DNA from: Ricinus communis
Taxonomy: Eukaryota > Streptophyta > Magnoliopsida > Malpighiales > Euphorbiaceae
Reading direction: 5' to 3'
Length of the DNA: 64,000 nucleotides
Assembly: GCF_019578655.1 (NCBI RefSeq)
Contig: NC_063259.1
Span: forward strand, 7,428,001-7,492,000
The position numbers and the translations under genes were made by a program. Positions 37,801 to 49,220 of the stretch are shown piece by piece; the first letter of the stretch is position 1; each line of letters opens with the position of its first letter. The notes beneath the pieces were generated by a model. It was not told the origin of the DNA. It did no database searches and saw only the letters and a program-made list of their open reading frames with translations.

Positions 37801-40800
37801 GTCGTTTTCTCGTATTAAATTATTAGCACTATTATGGTGTTGTTTTCTAAAATTTATAAATATACACATTTTACGGGATTATTTTGTTATATTGATAAAT
37901 ATACCACTTCTACGGGGTCGTTTTCTCAAATTCATAAATATACACATTTTACGCGGTTGTTTTCTTATATCGTCAAACATACCTCATCTACGGAGTTGTT
38001 TTCTCAAATTTATAAATATACACCTTTTACGTGGTTATTTTCTTTTACTGATAAATATACACCTTTTACGCGGTCGTTTTCTCATATTAAATTATTAGCA
38101 CTATTATGGGGTTGTTTTCTCAAATTTATAAATATACACGTTTTACTGGATTATTTTCTTATATTGATAAATATATCACTACTACGGGGTAGTTTTCTCA
38201 TATTCATAAATATACACGTTTTACGGGTTTATTTTCTTATATTGATATATATACCACATTTACGGGGTCATTTTCTCGTATTAAATTATTAGCACTATTA
38301 TAGGGTTGTTTTCTCAAATTCATAAATTTGTACGTTTTACGAGGTTATTTTCTTATATCGGCAAACATACCCTATTTGCGGGGTTGTTTTCTCAAATTTA
38401 TAACTATAAACGTTTTACGGAGTTATTTTCTTATATTGATAAAGATAGCACTTTTACGGAGTTATTTTCTCATATTAAATTATTAGTACTATCATGGTGT
38501 TATTTTTCTCAAATACATAAATATAAATATTTTACGAGGTTATTTTCTTATATCGACAAATATACTCCATTTACGAGGTCATTTTCTCAAATTCAAAAAT
38601 ATACATATTTTACGGGATTGTTTTCTTATTTTGATAAATATTCCACTTTTACGCGGTTGTTTTCTCATATTAAATTATTAGCATTATTGTGGGGTTCATT
38701 TCCCAAATTTATAAATATACACGTTTTACAAGGTTCTTTTCTTATATTGATAAATATATCACTTATACGACGTCATTTTCTTAAATTCATAAATATACAC
38801 GTTTTACAAGGGTTATTTTCTTATATTGATAAATATACCACTTTTACGGGATCATTTTCTCATATTAAATTATTAGCACTATTATGGGCTTGTTTTTATA
38901 AATTTATGAATATACACGTTTGACGGAGTTATTTTCTTATATTGATTAATATACCACTTCTACGGGCTCGTTTTTTCAAATTCATATCTATACACGTTTT
39001 ACATGTTATTTTCTTATATTGATATATATATCACTTTTTACGGGATCGTTTTCTAATATTAAATTATTAACACTACTATGGGGTTGTTTTCATATATTCA
39101 TAAATATGCACGTTTTACGAGGTTATTATATTAAGTCGACAAACATACCCCATTTACGAGGTCGTTTTCTCAAATTCATAAATATACACGTTTTATGGAT
39201 TTCTTTTCTTATATTGATAAATATACCACTTTTACGGCGTCGATTTCTCATATTAAACTATTAGCATTATTATGTGGTTGTTTTCTCAAATTTAAAAATA
39301 TACGCGTTTTACAGGATTTTTTTCTTATATTGATAAATACACCACTTTTACGGGGTTGTTTTCTCAAATTCATAAATATACACATTTTACGAGGTTGTTT
39401 TCTTATATCGACAAACTACCCTATTTGCGGGGTTGTTTTCTCAAATTTATAACTATACACGTTTTACGAAGTTATTTTCTTATATTGATAAATATACCAC
39501 TTTTAGAGGGTAGTTTTCTCATATTAAATTATTAGCACTATTATGGGGTTGTTTTCTCAAATTCATAAATATACACGTTTTACGAGGTTGTTTTCTTATA
39601 TCAATAAATATACCCCATTTACGAGGTCGTGTTCTGACATTCATATATATACATGTTTTACAGTGTTATTTTATTATATTAATAAATATACCACTTTTAA
39701 AAGGTCGTTTCCTCATATTAAATTATTAGCACTATTATGGGTTTGTTTTCTCAAATTCATATATAAATACGTTTTACGAAGTTATTTTCTAACATTGACA
39801 AATATACCTCATTTACGAGGTCGTTTTCTCAAACCCATAAATACACACATTTTACGGGGTTATTTTCTTATATTGATAAATATAACACTTTTACGGGGTC
39901 GTTTTCTCATATGAAATTATTACAAGTATTATGGAGTTGTTTTCTCAAATTTATAAAGATACACGTTTTACAAGGGTATTTTCTTATATTGATAAATATA
40001 CCACTTCTACGGGGTTGTTTGTTCAAATTCATAAATATACGCGTTTTACGAGGTCATTTTCTTATATCGACATACATACCCATCTATAGATTTGTTTTCT
40101 CAAATTTATTGATAAATATTCCACTTTTACGGGGTCATTTTCTCATATTAAATTATTTGCACTATTATGGGATTTTTTCTCAAATTGATAAATATACACG
40201 TTCTACGAGGTTATTTTCTTATATTGATAAATATAACACTTTTTACGGAGTCATTTTCTCATATTAAATTATTACCAATATTATGGGGTTGTTTTCTCAA
40301 ATTCATAAATATAAACGTTTTACGGGGTTATTTTCTTACATTGATAAATATACCACTTCTACAGGGTCGTTTTCTCGCATTCATAAATATACACGTTTTA
40401 CGGTATTAATTTCTTATATTTATAAATATACCACTTTTACGGGATCGTTTTCTCATATTAAATTATTAGCACTATTATGGGCTTGTTTTTGTAAATTCAT
40501 GAATATACACATTCGACGGGGTTATTTTCTTATATTGATTAATATACCACTTCTACGGGATCGTTTTTTCAAATTCATAACTATACACGTTTTACATTGT
40601 TATTTTCTTATATTGATATATATACCACTTTTTACGAGATCGTTTTCTAATATCAAATTATTAACACTACTATGGGGTTGTTTTCATATATTCATAAATA
40701 TACACATTTTACGAGGTTATTATATTAAGTCGACAAACATACCCCAATTACGAGATCGTTTTCTCAAATTCATAAATATACACGTTTTACGAGTTTATTT

Positions 40801-43800
40801 TCTTATATTGATAAACATATCACTTTTACAGCGTCGATTTCTCATATTAAATTATTAGCACTATTATGTGGTTATTTTCTCAAATTTAAAAATATACCCG
40901 TTTTACGGGGTTATTTCCTTATATTGATAAATACACCACTTTTATGGGGTTGTTTTCTCATATTAAATTATTAGCACTATTATGTGATTGTTTTCTCAAA
41001 TTTATAAATATACACGTCTTATAAGATTATTTTCTTACATCGATAAATATACCCCATTTACGATGTTTTTAAATTAATAAATATACACGTTTTACTTGGT
41101 TATTTTCTTATATTGATAAATATAACACTTTTATAGGGTAGTTTTCTCATATTAAATTATTACCACTATTATGGGGTAGTTTTCTCAAATTCATAAATAT
41201 AAACATTTTACGGGATTATTTTCTTATATTAATAAATATACCATCTCTACGAGGTCGTTTTCTCGTATTAATAAATATACACGTTTTACGGGATTATTTT
41301 CTTATATTAATATATATACCACTTTTACGGGGTCATTGTCTCAAATTAAATTATTAGCACTATTATGGGGTTGTTTTCTCAAATTTATAAAGATACATGT
41401 TTTATGGGATTATTTTCTTATATTGATAAATATACCATTTCTACGGGGTCGTTTCCTCATATTAAATTATTAGCACTATTATAGGGTTGTTTTCTCAAAT
41501 TCATAAATATACACGTTTTACGAGGTTGTTTTCTTATATCGACAAATATACCCCCATTTACGAGGTCGTGTTCTGACATTCATATATATACACGTTTTAC
41601 GGTGTTATTTTATTATATTGATAAATACACCACTTTTACATGGTCGTTTCTCATATTAAATTATTTGCACTATTATGGGGTTGTTTTCTCAAATTCATAA
41701 ATATACACATTTTATGAGGTTATTTTCTTATGTTGATAAATATACCACTTCCACGGGATTGTTTTCTCAAATTCATAAATAACCACGTTTTACGAGGTTA
41801 TTTTCTTATAGCGACAAATCTAACCTATTTACGAGGTTGTTTTCTCAAATTCTTAAATATACACGTTTTACGGGATTATTTTCTTATATTGATAAATATA
41901 CCACTTTTACATAGTCGTTTTCTCATATTAAATTAATATCACTACTATGTTGTTTTTTCAAATTCATAAATATACACGTTTTGCGAGGTTATTTTCTTAT
42001 ATCGACAAATCTACCCTATTTACGAGGTCATTTTCTCAAATTCATAAATATACGTGTTTTACGGAGTTATTTTCTTATATTGATTAATATACAACTTTTA
42101 CAGAGTCGTTATCTCATATTAAATTATTATCACTACTATGTGGTTATTTTTTCAAATTCATAAGTATACACATTTTATGAGGTTATTTTCTTATATCAAC
42201 AAATCTATCCTATTTACGAGGTCATTTTCTCAAATTCATAAATATATGCGTTTTACGGAGTTATTTTCTTATTTTGATAAATATACCACTTTACGGGGTT
42301 ATTTTCTTATATTGATTAATATATAACTTTTACGGGGTCGTTTTCTCATATTAAATTATTAGCATTATTATGGGGTTGTTTTCTCAAATTCATAAATATA
42401 CACATTTTACGAGGTTATTTTTTTATATTGATAAATATACCACCTCCACGGATCGTTTTCTCAAATTCATAAATATACAGGTTTTACGAGGTTATTTTCT
42501 TTTATCGACAAACCTACCCTATTTACGAGGTCGTTTTCTCAAATTCATTAATATACACGTTTTACGGGGTTATTTTCTTATATTGATAAATATACCACTT
42601 TTACGGGCTCATTTTCTTATATTAAATTTTTAGCACTATTATGGGGTTGTTTTCTCAAATTCATAAATATGGACGTTTTACGAGGTTGTTTTCTTATATC
42701 GACAAACATACCCTATTTACGGGGTTGTTTTCTCAAATTTATAACTATACACGTTTTACGGAGTTATTTTCTTATATTGATAAATATACAACTTTTACGG
42801 GGTTATTTTCTCATATTAAATTATTAGCACTATTATGGTGTTGTTTTTGTCAAATTCATAAATATAAACATTTTACGAGGTTATTTTCTTATATCGATAA
42901 ATATACTCTATTTACGAGGTCGTTTTGTCAAATTCATAAATATACATGTTCTATGGGATTATTTTCTTATTTTGATAAATTTTCCACTTTTACGGGGTCA
43001 TTTTCTCATATTATATTATTAGTATTATTGTGGGGTTCATTTCTCAAATTTATAAATATACACGTTTTACGGGGTTCATTTCTTATATTGATAAATATAC
43101 CACTTATACGAGGTTATTTTCTCAAATTCATAAATATACACGTTTTACGGTGTTATTTTCTTATATTGTTATATATACCACTTTTACGGGGTCGTTTTCT
43201 CATATTAAATTATTAGCACTATTATGGGATTGTTTTCTCAAATTCATAGATATACACATTTTACGTGGTTGTTTTCTTATATCGACAAACATACCCTATT
43301 TGGGGGGTTGTTTTCTCAAATTTATAACTATACACGTTTTACAGAGTTATTTTCTTATATTGATAAATATACCACTTTTACGGGGTAGTTTTCTGATATT
43401 AAATTATTAGCACTATTACGGGGCTGTTTTCTCAAAATTATAAATATACACGTTTTACAGGATTATTTTCTTATATTGATTAATATATCATTTCTACGGG
43501 GTCGTTTTCTCAAATTCATAAATATAAACTTTTTATGGAGTCATTTTCTTATTTTGATGTATATACTGCTTTTACGAGGTCGTTTTCTCATATTAAATTA
43601 CTAGCACTATTATGGGGTTGTTTTTTTAAATTTATTAATATACACATTTTACAGATTTATTTTCTTATATTGATAAATATACCACTTTTACGGGGTTGTT
43701 TTCTCATATTAAATTATTAGCACTATTATGGGGTTGTTTTCTTAAATTCATAAATATACACGTTTTACAAGGTTATTTTGTTATATCGACAAATATACTC

Positions 43801-44076
43801 CATTTACGAGGACGTTTTCTCATATTCATAAATATAGACGTTTTATGGACTTATTATCTTATATTGATAAATGTACCACTTTTACTGGGTCGCTTTCTCA
43901 TATTAAATTTTTAGCACTATAATGGGGTTATTTTCTTAAATTCATAAATATACACGTTTTACGATATTGTTTTCTTATATTGACAAATATACTCAATATA
44001 CGGAGTTGTTTTCTCAAATTCATAAATATACACGTTTCACGGGGTTATTTTCTTATATTGATAAATATACCACTTT
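28837..44076 (+). repeat. Satellite block 3 (15 kb)
   Basis: Same family and orientation. It begins with a copy of 23070-24425 (here 28837-30001, lacking one 194-bp unit). It contains a direct tandem duplication of 1272 bp (30253-31524 and 31525-32797) and a looser super-repeat of about 4.3 kb (about 33.5-36.8 kb and 37.8-41 kb). Diagnostic subunits recur irregularly, for example ttttctaacatcgaca and cgtgttctgacattcat. The block ends at TACGAG, shared with the start of the pol fragment. Confidence 0.95.
30253..32797 (+). repeat. 1272-bp direct tandem duplication within the satellite
   Basis: Many rare variants recur exactly 1272 bp apart, for example tttttttcaga at about 30414 and 31686, and cgtgttctgacattcat at about 31374 and 32646. 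The boundary at about 31525 joins two subunits in register while skipping two 39-bp subunits (78 bp), as expected of unequal crossing-over between misaligned subunits. Confidence 0.85.
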
Positions 44077-46452
44077 TACGAGTGGTTAGTCATGCCGTTT
44101 GGTTTAACTAATGCACCTAGTACATTCATGAGATTAATGAATCATGTTTTGCATGCTTACATAGGCAGGTTTGTCGTTGTCTATTTTGATGATATACTTA
44201 TTTATAGGAGGTCTTATGATGAACATGTAAAGCATGTGCGTTTAGTTCTTGAAACTTTACACAAAGAAGTTTTGTTTGCTAACCTCAAGAAGTGTGGTTT
44301 TTGCACAAACAAACTTATTTTTCTTGGTTTTGTCATTAGTGCAAAAAGAATTGAGGTTGATGAAGAAAAGGTGAAGGCAATCAAAGAGTGGCCGATTCCC
44401 ACAAATGCAAGTGAAGTGCGAAATTTTCATGGACTAGCACGCTTCTATAGGCGTTTTGTGAAAGATTTCAGTACCATTATCGCACCATTGAATGAATTAG
44501 TGAAGAAAGATGTGAAGTTTAATTGGGGAGAAGCACAACAATCAGCGTTTGACTTGCTCAAACAAAAACTTACTTCTTCCCATATTCTATCTCTTCCTAA
44601 TTTTAATAAATTTTTTGAGATTGATTGTGATGCTTCCGATATAGGTATTGGAGGTGTTCTAATGCAAGATGGAAAGCCAATAGCCTATTTTAGCGAAAAG
44701 TTGAATGGAGCAAGCCTGAAGTATCCAACTTATGACAAGGAACTCTATGCACTTGTTAGAGCTTTAGAAGTATGGCAACATTACTTGCTGCCCAGCAGGA
44801 TCCACCATCCGATCATGAATCCTTGAAGTACTTAAAGGGTCAAAACAAGCTGAATAGAAAACATGCTAAATTGAGTGAGTTCATTGAAGCATTCCCTTAT
44901 GTCATCAAGTACAAGCAAGGTAAAGATAACATAATGGCCGATGCTTTATCTAGAAGGTATGCTTTAATTGATGTTTTAGATGCCAAATTACTAGGTTTTG
45001 AACAAATAAAAGACTTATATCATGATGATAGTAATTTCGACCAAGTGTATAAGGCATGTGAACAAGGTGCGTTTGATAAGTATTATAGGCATGATGGTTT
45101 TCTTTTCTTTGAAAAACGTTTATGCATTCCTTCTTGTTTTATGCGTGATTTACTTATGAAAGAAGCACATGAGGGTGGTTTGATGGGACACTTTGGTGTT
45201 CAAAAGACTTTAGATGTATTGCATGATCACTTTTATTGGCCTTGCATGAAAAAGGATGTTATGCGATTTTATGCAAATTGTATTGTGTGCAAACATGCTA
45301 AGTCTAAGCTTTAACCACATGGTTTGTATATACCTCTTCCTATACCTAGTTTACCTTGGGTTGATATTTCTATGGATTTTATACTTGAGGCATGGGCATG
45401 ATAGCATATTTGTTGTTGTTGATAGGCTTTCAAAGATGGCACATTTTATAGCTTGTAAGAAAACTAATGATGCACAACATATTGCTGACCTATTCTTTAG
45501 AGAGCTAGTGCGTTTACATGGTATGCCACGCACCATAGTTAGTGATAGGGATGCTAAGTTTTTGAGCTACTTTTAGAAGACTTTATGGGGTAAGTTAGGT
45601 ACACGCTTGTCATTTTCAACAACTTGTCACCCATAAATCGATGGTCAAACTGAAGTAGTAAATAGAACACTATCACAATTACTACGCACCATGGTAAAAC
45701 ACAACATTAAGAGTTGGGAAGATTGCTTGCCGCATATAGAATTTGCTTATAATAGAACCATGCATTCTTTAACTAAATTATGCCCTTTTGAGATTGTCTA
45801 TGGGTTTGTACCTTTGAGTCCTTTAGATCTGATTGCTTTACCTTTAAAGGAACAAACTAACCTTGATGACAAGAAAAAGGCCGAATATGTGCTTAAATTG
45901 CATGAACAGGTTCGAGCTAATCTAGAGCGCAAGAATGAAGCAAATGCTAAACACGCCAACAAAGGAAGAAAAGAGGTGATCTTTGAACCCGGAGATTAGG
46001 TGTGGATATACATGCGCAAAGAAAGATTCCCAAACCAAAGAAAAAGCAAGTTGATGCCAAGAGGAGATGGACCTTTTCAAGTGTTGGAACGCATCAACAA
46101 TAATGCTTACAAGATTGACTTGCCCGGTGAGTATGGAGTTAGCACTAAATTCAATATTGCTGATTTATCTCCATTTTCTTTTGATGAAGGTCTTGATTCG
46201 AGGACGAATCCTTTTGAGGAGGGAGGGGATGATAAAATCAAGGCTGATCCTTCACCACCAAGCAAGCCACGAATGGATCCATTGAAGTATGAGGGTCCAA
46301 TCACATGAGCTAGAAGCAAGAGATTCAAGGCTACCTTGTGTTCTTTCATGGTCCACGTGATAGACAAGATGCATTCAAGAAGCAAGGTTAGTGAGTTGGA
46401 CTTACAAGATCAAGATTCAACTTTAATTAATTGTATTTCATTCATGGATTAA
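44077..46452 (+). pseudogene. pol: Ty3/gypsy (chromovirus) pol fragment: RT, RNase H, integrase
   Basis: Sequence starts in the reverse transcriptase just before [12 protein letters not shown] and includes the catalytic YFDDIL. RNase H follows with DCDASD, the KELYAL glutamate and SDHESL (about 44625-44830). Integrase shows a histidine/cysteine zinc region ending CIVC (about 45160-45300), the catalytic core from WVDISMDF through VSDRDAKF to [10 protein letters not shown] (45355-45670), and a C-terminal part with FNIADLSPF and RTNPFEEGGDD. The 5' part of pol, protease and gag are absent. It is broken by a frameshift near 44796-44812, a small deletion with frameshift near 45385, and stops at 45312, 45574, 45634, 45997 and 46306. 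The C-terminal style resembles chromoviruses lacking a classical chromodomain; CRM, Galadriel or Reina cannot be separated by eye. Confidence 0.93.
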
Positions 46453-46648
46453 AGCCCAATATGAAGACATGAAGATCAAATCTGATTTATATTGAATTCA
46501 AGTCCAAACGTAAGGCCCAAGTCCAAGGTTGAATAATCAAAGTCAAAATCCAAGTCAAAATAGGAGTTTTCTTTTAACAAGTCCAAGTCAAAATAGGAGT
46601 TTGCTACTCTTTTACTTCAAGATTTGTTTATTTAGGAGTCTTGGCCGC
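46453..46648 (+). mobile_element. 3' untranslated or LTR remnant after pol
   Basis: This short AT-rich stretch holds a local repeat of tccaagtcaaaataggagt (about 46539 and 46584). It ends at ttggccgc, where satellite resumes at atacacgttttacgagg. No LTR terminus or polypurine tract can be fixed, so the right end of the element is also truncated. Confidence 0.6.
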
Positions 46649-47964
46649 ATACACGTTTTACGAGGTTATTTACTTATATCGACAAATATAGCCCATTTAC
46701 GAGATTGTTTTCTGGAATTCATAACTATACCCGTTATGCGAGATTATTTTCTAATTTTGATAAATATACCACTTTTACGGGGTCATTTTCTCATATTAAA
46801 TTATTAGCACATTGTGGGGTTGTTTTCTCAAATTCACAAATATACATCTTTTACAAGGTTGTGTTCCCACATTCATAAATATACACGTTTTACGGCGTTA
46901 TTTTCTTATATTGATGAATATACTACTTTTACTAGGTCGTTTTCTCATGTTAAATTATTAGCACTATTTTGGGGTTATTTTCTCAAATTTATAAATATAC
47001 ATGTTTTACGGGGTTCTTTTCTTTTATTGATAAATATACCACTTATACAGGGTAGTTTTCTCAAATTCATAAATATATACATTTTACGGGATAATTTTCT
47101 TATATTGATAAATGTACCACTTTTACGGGGTCATGTTCTAATATTAAATTATTAGAACTATTGTGGGTTTGTTTTCTCAAATTCATAAATATATACGTTT
47201 TACGAAGTTATTTTCTGATATCGACCAACATACCCTATTTATGGGGTCCTTTTCTCAAATTCATTAATAAACACTTTTACGATGTTATTTTCCTATATCG
47301 ATAAATGTACCCCATCTACGAAGTTGTTTTCTCAAATTCATAAATATACACGTTTTACGGGGTCATTTTCTTATATTCATAAATATATACATTTTACAGG
47401 GTTATTTTCTTATATTGATATATGTACCACTTTTACGGGGTCGTTTTCTCATATTAAATTATTAGCACTATTGTAGGGTTCTTTTCTCAAATTCATAAAA
47501 ATACACATTTTACGAGGTTATTTACCCCATCTACGGAGTTATTTTCTCAAATTTATAAATATACACTTTTTACGTAGTTATTCTCTTATATTGATAAATA
47601 TACCATTTTTATGGAGTCATTTTCTCATATTAAATTATTAGCACTATTATGGGGTTGTTTTCTAAAATTTATAAATATACACGTTCTACGGGGTTATTTT
47701 CTTATATTAAATATACCACTTTTACGGAATTATTTTCTCATATTAAATTATTAGCACTATTATGGGGTTGTTTTCTCAAATTCATAAATATACACGTTTT
47801 ACGATGTTATTTTCTTATATGGACAAATATACACCATTTACGAGGTCGTTTTCTCAAATGCATAAATATACACATTTTACGAGGTTGTTTTCTTATATCG
47901 ACAAACATACCCCATCTACAGAGTTGTTTTCTCAAATTTATAAATATACACTTTTTACGTAGTT
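46649..47964 (+). repeat. Satellite block 4
   Basis: Same family and orientation. It includes the 113-bp short unit at 47649-47762 and a small internal deletion near 47520 (ggttatttaccccatc). The block ends at acgtagtt, directly before an LTR start. Confidence 0.95.
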
Positions 47965-48720
47965 TGTAACACCCGGAATTTTTTTATATATTTAATAATG
48001 AGTTTTTATTTAAGTTAATTTTAGCTTTATGTTTATTCGGTTTAATTGGAATGATTTAAATATAAATTTTGAATGTTCATGTTAGATAAATAAATGAGTT
48101 ATTTTCCATATCCAATTAGTTTGATTTTTAAGGAGTAATTAAGTAAACTATTTGAGAAATGATTATATTTTGGTTATTCAAATTTTTTTTCCAAATGCAT
48201 ATTTATATAAGTAAAATTATATATTGGAAAATTATGGTAGAATTGTAAAGGATGTTTATAAAAGAATTTTTGGAAAATTGGTATTATAATTGATTAGTAG
48301 TATTAAATTTTAAGTTGGAAATTGATTATTTAATTTAATTGTGTGTTAGAACTAAATTGGAAATTTATTTTGGAATAAGGATTGAAAGTATAATGTTATT
48401 TTTATGGGGTTTTAATGGAAATTTGTGAGCTTGGTATTTTTGTAAATAAATATGCTCATTGGGGGTATTTTTGTAATTGTGTATTTTCAATAATTCGGTT
48501 TTGGCCCAAATTAAATAGTTAAGGGCTTAATTGAAAGGTTAAAGGAAAGTTTGGGGGTTAAATTGGAATTTTGATGGATGAAATTGTAAGTAATTAAGGA
48601 AGTTGAGGGACCAAATTGTAATAAGGAAAAGTTCAGGGGTCAAATGTCGATATTGAAAGGAATGGAAATCGGGGAGAGAGAAAAGAAAGAAGGAAGAAGA
48701 AGAGTGGAGGGAGAGAGAGA
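47965..48720 (+). mobile_element. 5' part of a chromovirus-family LTR, running into a gap
   Basis: It starts TGTAACACCCGGAATT and follows the LTR of 15319-18397 (reverse strand there) for about 755 bp, up to a purine-rich gggagagagagaga tract where the assembly gap begins. The preceding five bases, tagtt, are the candidate target duplication; the partner would lie beyond the gap. Whether it is a solo LTR or a full element cannot be told. Confidence 0.87.
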
Positions 48721-49220
48721 NNNNNNNNNNNNNNNNNNNNNNNNNNNNNNNNNNNNNNNNNNNNNNNNNNNNNNNNNNNNNNNNNNNNNNNNNNNNNNNN
48801 NNNNNNNNNNNNNNNNNNNNNNNNNNNNNNNNNNNNNNNNNNNNNNNNNNNNNNNNNNNNNNNNNNNNNNNNNNNNNNNNNNNNNNNNNNNNNNNNNNNN
48901 NNNNNNNNNNNNNNNNNNNNNNNNNNNNNNNNNNNNNNNNNNNNNNNNNNNNNNNNNNNNNNNNNNNNNNNNNNNNNNNNNNNNNNNNNNNNNNNNNNNN
49001 NNNNNNNNNNNNNNNNNNNNNNNNNNNNNNNNNNNNNNNNNNNNNNNNNNNNNNNNNNNNNNNNNNNNNNNNNNNNNNNNNNNNNNNNNNNNNNNNNNNN
49101 NNNNNNNNNNNNNNNNNNNNNNNNNNNNNNNNNNNNNNNNNNNNNNNNNNNNNNNNNNNNNNNNNNNNNNNNNNNNNNNNNNNNNNNNNNNNNNNNNNNN
49201 NNNNNNNNNNNNNNNNNNNN
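48721..49220. other. Assembly gap, exactly 500 N
   Basis: The round length suggests a placeholder rather than a measured gap. A translated frame that appears to cross 48644-49321 is an artefact of unknown bases. Missing sequence should include at least the remaining 2.3 kb or so of the LTR if that LTR is full length. Confidence 0.98.
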
